Source of the DNA: Botryobacter ruber
GTDB lineage: Bacteria; Bacteroidota; Bacteroidia; Cytophagales; Hymenobacteraceae
Length of the DNA stretch: 64,000 nucleotides
NCBI RefSeq assembly: GCF_003347595.2
Contig: NZ_QCZK02000024.1
Coordinates: 248,001-312,000, forward strand
Direction: 5' to 3'
Under the pieces are notes generated by a model. The model ran no database searches. It was not told the DNA's origin and was given only the letters and a program-made list of their open reading frames with translations. Shown in pieces: positions 16,743-24,789 of the stretch (its first letter is position 1; the number at the start of each line of letters is the position of its first letter). The position numbers and the translations under genes are program-made.

Positions 16743-18935
16743 ATGAAACGCACAACTATTTTGCTGCTTGCCGGAGGCCTGGCTGCTTTTTCGGCTTGCA
16801 AATCATCTAACCCAGACACTACTGCCAACGGCATGAACCAGGAAACAACAGCACTCGAAACACAAACAGCAATATCCGAAGCCCTTATCTACCCCAGCAC
16901 CAGAAAGCTAAACCACACCGACGACTATTTCGGCACCAGCGTCGCCGACCCCTACCGCTGGCAGGAAACCCACGATGCCGAACTGGACCAGTGGATTGCG
17001 GCGCAGAACGAGGTAACACAGGCGTACCTTGCCGATATTCCGTTCCGGGACAAGATAAAAGAACGCTTAACCCAGATCTGGAATTACCCGAAGTATGGCG
17101 CGCCGTTTAAAAAAGGAGGCAAATACTACTTCTATAAAAACAACGGGCTACAGAACCAGAACGTGCTGTACGTACAGAACACCCTCGACAGCGAACCAAC
17201 CGTATTTCTCGACCCCAACAAGTTTTCTGCAGATGGCACCACAGCCTTAACAGCACTTGCTTTCTCGAAAAATGCCAAATATGTAGCCTATGGCACCGCC
17301 AGCGGCGGCTCCGACTGGAACACTTACCACGTAATGGAAACCGCTACCGGCAAGAAGCTGGACGACCAGGTGGAGTGGGTAAAGTTCTCGAGCCCGAGCT
17401 GGTACAAAGACGGCTTCTTCTACAGCCGCTACGACGCGCCAACAGCGGGCAACAAACTGGCCAATAAAAACGAGTACCACAAAATCTATTACCACCAGGT
17501 AGGAACGCCGCAGCACCAGGACAAACTGGTGCACGAAGACAAGCAGCATGCGCTCCGCAACTTCTACGCCGGCACTACCGAAGATGAGCACTTCCTCTAC
17601 ATCAGCGCTTCGGAGGGAGCCAGCGGCGCCAACGCCCTCTACTACCGCGACCTCTCTGATCCGAAATCGACCATCAAACCCATTGTAGATAATTTTGAGT
17701 CGGAGTACAATGTCGTGGATAATATCGGCGATAAGCTGCTGGTTCACACGAACAAAAATGCGCCGCGCTACCGCCTGGTGCTCATCGACCCCAAAAAACC
17801 GCAGGAGGCAAACTGGCAGGTAATTGTGCCGGAGTCGCAGAACGTGATGACCAACGTATCGTTTGTTGGCGACCGCCTGATCGCGTCTTACATGAAAGAT
17901 GCCGCCAGTGAGGTAGTAGTTTTCGATACCAATGGCAAGCGCCTCAACAGTGTGGAACTTCCTACCATAGGCACGGTGAGCGGTTTCAGTGGTGAGCGCC
18001 AGGACAAGGAAACGTTCTTCACCTTTACCTCCTTTACCTACCCCACCACCACTTACCGCTACGATATATCCAACAACAAGGTAACGCTGCTGCGCAAGTC
18101 GGAGGTAGACATTAACACGGATGCTTACGAAACAAAGCAGGTGTTTTACACCTCGAAGGACGGCACCAAGGTTCCGATGTTTATCGTGCACAAAAAAGGC
18201 CTGAAGCTCGATGGCAGCAACCCCACCTACCTCTATGCCTACGGCGGCTTTAACGTATCGCTTACCCCCAGCTTCAGTATCACGAATATGCTGTGGCTGG
18301 AGAATGGCGGCGTGTATGCCATGCCGAACCTGCGCGGCGGCGGCGAGTACGGCGAAGCCTGGCACAAAGCCGGCATGACGCCCAACAAGCAAAACGTGTT
18401 CGACGACTTTATCGCTGCTGCCGAATACCTGCTTAAGGAAGGCTACACCTCGCGCGAGCGCCTGGCCGTTGCCGGTGGTTCTAACGGGGGCCTGCTGGTG
18501 GGCGCTTTCATGACGCAGCGTCCTGAACTGGCAAAGGTAGCCCTGCCCGCCGTGGGCGTGATGGACATGCTGCGTTTCCATAAATTTACCATTGGCTGGG
18601 CATGGGTGCCGGAGTATGGTTCGTCAGACAACGAGGCACAGTTCCGGAACCTGTACGCTTTCTCGCCGCTGCACAACCTTAAAAAAGGGGTGAAGTATCC
18701 GGCCACGCTGGTTAAAACAGCTGACCACGACGACCGGGTGGTACCGGCACACTCGTTCAAATTTATTTCTGAACTGCAGGATAAAGGCGCTCCCGGCAAT
18801 CCTTACCTCATCCGGGTGGATGTAAAAGCAGGTCACGGAGCCGGCAAACCTACCTCGCTGCTCATCCAGGAGTGGGCCGACACGTGGGCGTTTGTGTACC
18901 AGAACATGGGCGTAAACCCGTATGCAGCCCAGTAG
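16743..18935 (+). CDS. Prolyl oligopeptidase (family S9A), lipoprotein
   Basis: A 730-residue serine peptidase that cuts short peptides after proline. The N-terminal signal ends FSACKSS with the lipobox Cys19, so it is anchored in the envelope. The beta-propeller covers about residues 60-470 and starts with the family hallmark DPYRWQE. The alpha/beta-hydrolase domain follows, with the nucleophile Ser580 in GGSNGG, the charge-relay segment TADHDDRVVPAHSFKF, and the His in KAGHGAGKP near residue 698. All catalytic parts are present. A weak hairpin follows the stop. The gene is monocistronic, behind a composite repeat and a REP-like element. Confidence 0.95.
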   Translation: MKRTTILLLAGGLAAFSACKSSNPDTTANGMNQETTALETQTAISEALIYPSTRKLNHTDDYFGTSVADPYRWQETHDAELDQWIAAQNEVTQAYLADIPFRDKIKERLTQIWNYPKYGAPFKKGGKYYFYKNNGLQNQNVLYVQNTLDSEPTVFLDPNKFSADGTTALTALAFSKNAKYVAYGTASGGSDWNTYHVMETATGKKLDDQVEWVKFSSPSWYKDGFFYSRYDAPTAGNKLANKNEYHKIYYHQVGTPQHQDKLVHEDKQHALRNFYAGTTEDEHFLYISASEGASGANALYYRDLSDPKSTIKPIVDNFESEYNVVDNIGDKLLVHTNKNAPRYRLVLIDPKKPQEANWQVIVPESQNVMTNVSFVGDRLIASYMKDAASEVVVFDTNGKRLNSVELPTIGTVSGFSGERQDKETFFTFTSFTYPTTTYRYDISNNKVTLLRKSEVDINTDAYETKQVFYTSKDGTKVPMFIVHKKGLKLDGSNPTYLYAYGGFNVSLTPSFSITNMLWLENGGVYAMPNLRGGGEYGEAWHKAGMTPNKQNVFDDFIAAAEYLLKEGYTSRERLAVAGGSNGGLLVGAFMTQRPELAKVALPAVGVMDMLRFHKFTIGWAWVPEYGSSDNEAQFRNLYAFSPLHNLKKGVKYPATLVKTADHDDRVVPAHSFKFISELQDKGAPGNPYLIRVDVKAGHGAGKPTSLLIQEWADTWAFVYQNMGVNPYAAQ

Positions 18936-18952
18936 CAGCAGTTAAACGCAAG

Positions 18953-18989
18953 CCTGAAGCCCCGCCTGTGCAATAAAGGGGGTTTCAGG
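18953..18989 (+). terminator. Possible terminator behind the oligopeptidase gene
   Basis: CCTGAAGCCCC (18953-18963) pairs with GGGGTTTCAGG (18979-18989) with one wobble. There is no T-run, so termination strength is doubtful. Confidence 0.35.
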
Positions 18990-19113
18990 TGCGTACATAA
19001 ATTGAGCTGCCTGCTTATCCATGGCGTATCGCTTTTCGTATGCATAAAAAGCGGCTTCGTGTGCTGCAGGTTTTACGACAACAGAAGTTCATCATCTCAA
19101 AATCATCACGTAC

Positions 19114-21246
19114 ATGATTCGTTTTTACCCTGTGCTCTTACACTTCGGCAGGCAACCACTTCTTATTCTGTGTTTCTTACTCATTGCCTTTGGCGCCCTT
19201 GCCTCCGACCAACTCCACATGATACCGCTTTCGCTGGAGGAGCGCATAAAAGCAGCTGATGTAATTGTGGAAGGGGAAGTAATAGCACAGCGCTCTTTCT
19301 GGGACGAAGGTCATCGTAACATCTACACCTCCAACACCATTCGGGTGTACAAGCTTTTTAAAGGAGAAGCGCAGCCACAGGAACTGGAACTGATTACAGA
19401 AGGCGGCACCGTTGACCTGGAGAAGCATGTTTTTTCGGCAGCACTGCAGCTGCACAGCGGCCAGCAGGGGGTTTTCTTCCTGGTGAAAGAGCAGGCCTTA
19501 CGTACCACACCGGCAAGCAGCAGCTTTACCGGCAGAGCCTACGGCAGCAAACAAGGCTTTATCCGTTACGATTTGCAGCAGCACATCGCCGCAGACGTTT
19601 TTACCACCTACCCTGCCGTGCAGGAAATCTACCAGGCGATTATAGCCAGAACAGGCAAAAGCTTCCGGGTTGTGGCCAATAACCTGCCGCTGCAGGAAAG
19701 CCTTTCGCCCGAACCCAGGATACAAGGCAATGTGCTGGCTCCAGCCATCAGCAGTTTCAGCCCCACCACCGCCAGTGCCGGCACCAAAACGCTTCTGACA
19801 ATCAACGGCTCCGGCTTTGGCAACACCCGGGGCAACGGGGCAGTCAAGTTCCGGAACGGGGATGACGGCGGCCAGACCCTGGTAGAGCCCTATGCCAGCG
19901 ATTACAAACTCTGGACCGATACCCGGATACAGGTGCAGATTCCTTCTGTCACGGTACAGGGCGGGCCTGCCGGCTCGGGGCGCATCCAGGTGGTTACCGC
20001 CGACGGGAGCGCCGTAAACAGCAGCGGCAGCATTATCATCCAGTATGTTTACAGTAACGTGCTGGAAGAAAACGGCACCACACCGGCACCACCTATCCTG
20101 GTTAACAAAAACGGTGCGGGTGGCTACAGCATCCGCTTTGCCCCGAGTATGCAGTCGCGCCAGCAGGCGCAGGAGGGCTTCCGGCGGGCCATGAACAGCT
20201 GGGTCTGCAACACCGAGATTAACTGGCGGATTGGCTCCCCTACTACCATCGAGAAATCGGAGAAAGACGGCGTAAGTGTGGTGGTTTTCACACAAATTGC
20301 AACCAATACCCTGGCCCAGACCATCAGCCGCTACTCCGGTTGCCGCAACACCAGCACCAACGAGATAGCCTGGTGGGTAGATGAGTTTGACATGGAAATA
20401 AACCAGAACATTAACTGGCAATATGGCCCTGCTCCCCCCACCGGAAACCAGTTCGACTTCGAAACTGTAGTTTTACACGAACTGGGCCATGCGCACCAGT
20501 TAGGCCATGTGATCCAGCCAAACGAATCGGTCATGCATTATGCCGTTGCCGTCAGAACCTCATTCCGGAAACTTGTTGCTACTGATATTACCGGCGGAAA
20601 CCAGGTGATGGAAAACAGCTTTGACCCTGTACGGCTGGCCCTGGCTGCTCTTTGCAATATCAAGCCAACCAGCCGCAACACAGAGGGCGACTGCAATTTA
20701 TCAAAGGAGATCACATTGGCTGACGCCGATTTTAACAGCGAAGGAGATGTGGACGTTACCTGGACCACCAGCACGGAACAGAACGTGAGCAGTTATATAG
20801 TAGAGCGCAGCCCCAACGGCACCGACTGGACAGACATTGCCACTGTCGCACCTAAAGGTCCGGGCAGCTATGTTTTTACCGACACCGCCCCCTTGGACGG
20901 CACCAGCTATTACCGCATCCGCGTAACCTACAGCAATACAACCGTCCCGCTCTTCTCGTCAAGGGTAACTGTAATCAGTCCGGAGGTGGTAAATACGTTT
21001 ATCGTGTATCCCAATCCTTCCCATCCAAACACCGAAGAGGTGCAACTGCAGTACCTGATACAGCAGGAAACCGACGTCACACTTCAGCTCTATGATTATA
21101 CCGGTAAACTGGTAAAGGAACTGGAGCATACTTTTATTGATAATATTCCTTTTACATTACAGGTGCACGGCCTGGCAGCAGGTATGTACATCCTGGTATA
21201 CAGCCACGGCAGCACAAGAGGAGAAGTAAAACTGGTGAAACTGTAA
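19114..21246 (+). CDS. Matrixin-like zinc metalloprotease, T9SS secreted
   Basis: A 710-residue protein with signal peptide (LLILCFLLIAFGALASD). The N-terminal region to about 210 has no family I can name. An IPT/TIG Ig-like domain is at about 212-310 (ISSFSPTTASAGTKTLLTIN). The metallopeptidase domain is at about 325-510: HELGHAHQLGH starting at His455, with Glu456 and zinc ligands His455, His459 and His465, and a Met-turn SVMHY behind it. The usual third-position Gly of the HExxHxxGxxH motif is Gln here. A fibronectin-III-like domain (about 545-625) precedes a T9SS sorting domain opening FIVYPNPS and ending LVKL. The substrate is unknown. Confidence 0.88.
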   Translation: MIRFYPVLLHFGRQPLLILCFLLIAFGALASDQLHMIPLSLEERIKAADVIVEGEVIAQRSFWDEGHRNIYTSNTIRVYKLFKGEAQPQELELITEGGTVDLEKHVFSAALQLHSGQQGVFFLVKEQALRTTPASSSFTGRAYGSKQGFIRYDLQQHIAADVFTTYPAVQEIYQAIIARTGKSFRVVANNLPLQESLSPEPRIQGNVLAPAISSFSPTTASAGTKTLLTINGSGFGNTRGNGAVKFRNGDDGGQTLVEPYASDYKLWTDTRIQVQIPSVTVQGGPAGSGRIQVVTADGSAVNSSGSIIIQYVYSNVLEENGTTPAPPILVNKNGAGGYSIRFAPSMQSRQQAQEGFRRAMNSWVCNTEINWRIGSPTTIEKSEKDGVSVVVFTQIATNTLAQTISRYSGCRNTSTNEIAWWVDEFDMEINQNINWQYGPAPPTGNQFDFETVVLHELGHAHQLGHVIQPNESVMHYAVAVRTSFRKLVATDITGGNQVMENSFDPVRLALAALCNIKPTSRNTEGDCNLSKEITLADADFNSEGDVDVTWTTSTEQNVSSYIVERSPNGTDWTDIATVAPKGPGSYVFTDTAPLDGTSYYRIRVTYSNTTVPLFSSRVTVISPEVVNTFIVYPNPSHPNTEEVQLQYLIQQETDVTLQLYDYTGKLVKELEHTFIDNIPFTLQVHGLAAGMYILVYSHGSTRGEVKLVKL

Positions 21247-21284
21247 GGAAATGCTGCTGAACCTGCCCCCGTAGTTTCTCCTTC

Positions 21285-21314
21285 AGGAGCAGTGGCTATG
21301 GTGGCAGGGGCAGC
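21285..21314 (+). repeat. REP-like element
   Basis: Close copy (GGCTATGGTGGCAGGGGCAG core), 38 bases behind the metalloprotease stop codon. Confidence 0.8.
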
Positions 21315-21375
21315 AAAACATTTTAGCAGGTAATCAGGAAGAAAACAGCTTGCTTTTGCTGGTGAACCCGGTGAT

Positions 21376-21407
21376 TGGAGCAGCGGCTGTGGTGGCTGGC
21401 GCAGCAG
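21376..21407 (+). repeat. REP-like element
   Basis: Close copy (GGCTGTGGTGGCTGGCGCAG core). It lies directly beyond the T-run of the candidate sRNA terminator. Confidence 0.8.
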
Positions 21408-21412
21408 CCTGC

Positions 21413-21521
21413 AAAAAGATAACCACCTATAACGCTGTATTATCTACAGCCGATACAGGTGGTTTACCTCGTGTTGGGGTTTACTAGTAAGTTTTGATAG
21501 CTTGGAAAGGGCGCGTTCTAA
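21413..21521 (-). ncRNA. Candidate small RNA with its own promoter and terminator
   Basis: On the minus strand a CATCTTTG box (plus 21527-21534) lies 18 bases behind a TTTG element (plus 21553-21556), the spacing of Bacteroidota promoters. Transcription from about 21521 would give an RNA of about 108 nt. It contains a perfect TTACTAGTAA palindrome and ends in a nested hairpin: outer AACCACCT/AGGTGGTT (21421-21428 with 21457-21464), inner GCTGTA/TACAGC (21434-21450), then ATCTTTTTG. No frame in it looks coding. I recognise no known RNA family. Confidence 0.45.
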
Positions 21522-21807
21522 TGCTACAAAGATGCGCTATCCTGCCTCAGCACAAAAGGAATATTTACCCCAAAAAGTAACATCCGTTTCACAACTGTTT
21601 TGTTTTAAAAAAAGCAACAGAACAGCTGAAACAAACAAAAAAGCAAACATACTGGCAAGCAAAAACCTCAAAAAGTAACATCATCAAAACCACTTTTATG
21701 CCGGAAAGATGACCGGTTTTTTGCCGCCCTGCTCCTTTTCCTGCTTTGCCTTAGCTGTACACGAACAATAGTTGCTCATTTTCTGGTTTAAACAGGAGTT
21801 TACTTTA

Positions 21808-21815
21808 TACTTTTG
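21808..21815 (+). promoter_or_regulatory. -7 promoter box of dgt
   Basis: TACTTTTG matches the Bacteroidota TAnnTTTG box, 26 bases before the dgt ATG. The upstream -33 element is not clear. Confidence 0.6.
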
Positions 21816-21841
21816 TATATTCAGTAACCTTTCACATACCT

Positions 21842-23212
21842 ATGCAGCAGCGCACTACCTGGGAGCGATTGTTATCGAAAAAACGTTTTGAGTCAGATTC
21901 CAAAAAGTACGGAACCGACGAATCGGTACGGGGCGAGTTTCAGCGCGATTATGACCGCATTGTGTTCTCCTCGGCTTTCCGGAGGCTGCAGAACAAGACA
22001 CAGGTCATGCCGCTGCCCGAAAGCGATTTTGTGCACACCCGCCTCACCCACAGCCTCGAAGCATCGGTAGTTGGTCGTTCGCTGGGGCGCATTGTGGGCA
22101 AAAGCATACTGGAGCGCCACCCGCAGCTCATGGTAGATAAAAACATCCAGGAGGCTGACTTCGGCGATGTTGTAGCTGCAGCCTGCCTGGCACACGATAT
22201 TGGCAACCCACCGTTCGGTCATTCCGGCGAAGATGCCATCTCGGCTTATTTCCAGAGCGAGGCGGCACAGCCCTTCCTGCAGCGCCTCACCGAAGCCGAA
22301 AAAGCCGATTTGCAGAATTACGAAGGCAACGCCGCCGGTTTCCGGGTGCTTACCTACACCTACCCCAGCCACTGTAACCTGCCAGGCGGCCTCAGCCTGA
22401 CCTACACCACGCTGGCCACGTTTACCAAATACCCGAAAGAATCGCTGCCCGTGATCCGGGGCTCCCGAAATACCAGCGAAAAAAAATATGGCTTCTTCCA
22501 GACCGAGCGCCTCTGGTTTAACACCATTGCCAACGAACTGGGGCTCCTGAAGAAGGGGCAGGACGCGGAAGTGTTTTACCACCGCCACCCCTTTGCTTTC
22601 CTGGTAGAGGCAGCCGACGACATCTGCTACCGCATCATCGATTTTGAAGACGGGCTGAAACTGGGGCTGGTGCCGCCGGAAAAAGGCATGGCCCTGCTGC
22701 GCCAGATCCTCAACGATGCCCCGGACCGTGTCTCCAGCCTCACCTTTTACGACTGGAAAGAAGAAATAGGCTACCTGCGCGCCCGCATCATCAACAAGCT
22801 GATAAACGAAACCGCAGATATTTTCCTGAAACACGAAACCGAAATACTGGCCGGCACTTACGATATGCCACTCATCAACGAACTGGCCTGCAAACCAACG
22901 CTCGACGAGATTGGCAAACTTTCCGTCAGCCTGATTTACCGGAACCAGCCGGTGCTGGAGATAGAGGCTGCCGGTTTCGAAGTGCTGGCCGGCCTGCTGG
23001 ATGCCTGCATGAAAGCTGTTTTCAGAACCGACTCCAAACACCACCGCAAACTGGCCGCCCTCATTCCGCCCCAGTACATCGCCCTGCCAGACACCGCCTC
23101 CGACTACGAGCGCATCATCCACATCACCGACTTCGTAGCCAGCCTCACCGACCAGGCCGCCCTCAGCCTGTATAGGAAGATAAAGGGGATTGAGTTGCCG
23201 AGAATGTATTGA
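21842..23212 (+). CDS. dgt: Deoxyguanosinetriphosphate triphosphohydrolase (dNTPase)
   Basis: An HD-superfamily enzyme of 456 residues that splits dGTP or other dNTPs to nucleoside and triphosphate. The metal-binding residues are visible: His in VHTRLTHSLEAS near residue 65, the HD pair His118-Asp119 in CLAHDIGNPPFGHSGE, and a later Asp in LVEAADDICYRI. The start MQQRTTWERLLSKKRF is typical of the family, as is the segment VFSSAFRRLQNKTQV. Length and motif order fit the long Dgt branch. The gene has its own promoter box and is not in an evident operon. It can adjust dNTP pools or protect against phage; neither role can be told from here. Confidence 0.94.
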   Translation: MQQRTTWERLLSKKRFESDSKKYGTDESVRGEFQRDYDRIVFSSAFRRLQNKTQVMPLPESDFVHTRLTHSLEASVVGRSLGRIVGKSILERHPQLMVDKNIQEADFGDVVAAACLAHDIGNPPFGHSGEDAISAYFQSEAAQPFLQRLTEAEKADLQNYEGNAAGFRVLTYTYPSHCNLPGGLSLTYTTLATFTKYPKESLPVIRGSRNTSEKKYGFFQTERLWFNTIANELGLLKKGQDAEVFYHRHPFAFLVEAADDICYRIIDFEDGLKLGLVPPEKGMALLRQILNDAPDRVSSLTFYDWKEEIGYLRARIINKLINETADIFLKHETEILAGTYDMPLINELACKPTLDEIGKLSVSLIYRNQPVLEIEAAGFEVLAGLLDACMKAVFRTDSKHHRKLAALIPPQYIALPDTASDYERIIHITDFVASLTDQAALSLYRKIKGIELPRMY

Positions 23213-23442
23213 GATAAGCCAGGGCAACAGATTACTACTCACGGCTGATCGTACAATCCAACTGTTCTGCTTCTAAAGTTTTGTTTTAATAGACAAAATC
23301 CCCGCGTTCGTATAAATCTGCCGGAGCAACTCTGTTTTCCGGGCTGCCAGAGTGGGCAGTCTGCATAAAATACGTTAATTTTAAGAACATCCGAACAACA
23401 GGAAGCCTTTCCTGCTGTTCCTGAACCATTAACTGTCTTTGC

Positions 23443-24777
23443 ATGAAACGCACATTTTTCAGTTGCCTTTTGTGGTGCGCCGCCAGCCTGGCTGTACTGG
23501 CCCAGAGCAAGAGCAACAAGATTGAATTTACAGAATACACGCTCGACAACGGGCTGCACGTGATCCTGCACCAGGACAAATCTACCCCGAACGTAGCCGT
23601 TTCGGTGCTGTACCATGTCGGTTCCAAAAACGAGGAACCCGGACGCACCGGCTTCGCCCACTTTTTTGAGCACCTGATGTTTGAAGGGTCCGAAAACATT
23701 GACCGTGGCGAATACATGGGCATGGTAACCAAAGCAGGCGGCGCCCTGAATGCCAATACCTCCTTCGACCGTACCTATTATTACGAACTGCTGCCCTCCA
23801 ACCGGCTGGAGCTTGGTTTGTGGATGGAAGCAGAGCGCATGCGTGCCTCAAAAGTAGACGAGGTAGGCGTTGAAACCCAGCGAAAAGTTGTGAAGGAAGA
23901 GAAGCGGCAGCGTATCGATAACCAGCCCTACGGCACTATCCTGGAAAATACCTTTGACCTGGCCTTCGACGTGCACCCCTACAGCTCCACCCCGATCGGC
24001 TCTTTCGAGGACCTGAACAATGCCAAAATCGAAGGATTCCGCGACTTCTACAAAACCTTCTATGTGCCCAACAACGCCACCCTCTCTATTGCCGGCGACA
24101 TTAACATAGACGAGACGAAGAAGATGATAGAGAAGTATTTTGCTTCTATCCCGAAAGGAACAAAACCCATTCCCCGACCAACGGTAACAGAGCCGAAGCA
24201 GACGGAAGAGCGCCGTAAAATTGTGTACGACAACATTCAGCTGCCGGCGGTTATCCAGGGGTACCACATACCGGCCCAGGGCACCGAAGATTTTTATGCC
24301 CTCTCCATGCTGACAACGCTGCTCTCCGGCGGCGAGAGCGCACGCCTGCCCAAAGCCCTTGTAGATAAGCAACAAAAGGCGGTAGCAGCTGCCTCCATTC
24401 CCTTTCCTACAGAAGATCCGGGGCTGTTCCTGACTTATGCCATCGCCAACATGGGGGTAGAAGCTGACGACCTGGAGGCTGCTATGGACGCTGAAATTGA
24501 ACGCGTAAAAGCAGAACAGCTCAGCGACCGCGAATTCCAGAAGCTGCGCAACCAGGTAGAAAGCGACTTTGTGCAGCAGAATGCCACTGTGGCCGGCGTA
24601 GCTGAACAGCTGGCCAACTACCACGTGTATTTTAAAGATGCCAACCTGATCAACACCGAACTGGAGCGCTACATGAAAGTGACCAAAGACGACATCAAGC
24701 GCGTAGCCAACCAGTATTTAACCAAAGAGAACCGTGTGGTGCTGCATTACTTACCAAAAGCAGCGCAACCCAAATAA
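23443..24777 (+). CDS. M16 zinc peptidase, catalytic subunit
   Basis: The 444-residue protein has a signal peptide (SCLLWCAASLAVLAQSKSNK) and one M16 pair of domains. The inverted zinc motif HFFEH is in RTGFAHFFEHLMFEGSENI near residues 67-85, and the downstream glutamate lies in EEKRQR. It is thus the active half of a two-gene, mitochondrial-processing-peptidase-like enzyme in the periplasm. The partner gene begins 12 bases downstream. TGTCTTTG stands one base before the ATG, suggesting a very short leader. The target peptides are unknown. Confidence 0.93.
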   Translation: MKRTFFSCLLWCAASLAVLAQSKSNKIEFTEYTLDNGLHVILHQDKSTPNVAVSVLYHVGSKNEEPGRTGFAHFFEHLMFEGSENIDRGEYMGMVTKAGGALNANTSFDRTYYYELLPSNRLELGLWMEAERMRASKVDEVGVETQRKVVKEEKRQRIDNQPYGTILENTFDLAFDVHPYSSTPIGSFEDLNNAKIEGFRDFYKTFYVPNNATLSIAGDINIDETKKMIEKYFASIPKGTKPIPRPTVTEPKQTEERRKIVYDNIQLPAVIQGYHIPAQGTEDFYALSMLTTLLSGGESARLPKALVDKQQKAVAAASIPFPTEDPGLFLTYAIANMGVEADDLEAAMDAEIERVKAEQLSDREFQKLRNQVESDFVQQNATVAGVAEQLANYHVYFKDANLINTELERYMKVTKDDIKRVANQYLTKENRVVLHYLPKAAQPK

Positions 24778-24789
24778 GCATTTCCAGCC

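Larger units (their letters stand above)
21247..21841. other. Intergenic region with repeats, a candidate sRNA and the dgt promoter
   Basis: The 595 bases contain two REP-like elements (21285-21314 and 21376-21407), a candidate minus-strand small RNA (21413-21521), and the promoter box of dgt at 21808-21815. No protein gene is seen; the longest plus-strand frames near 21700 are about 20 codons. Confidence 0.6.
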
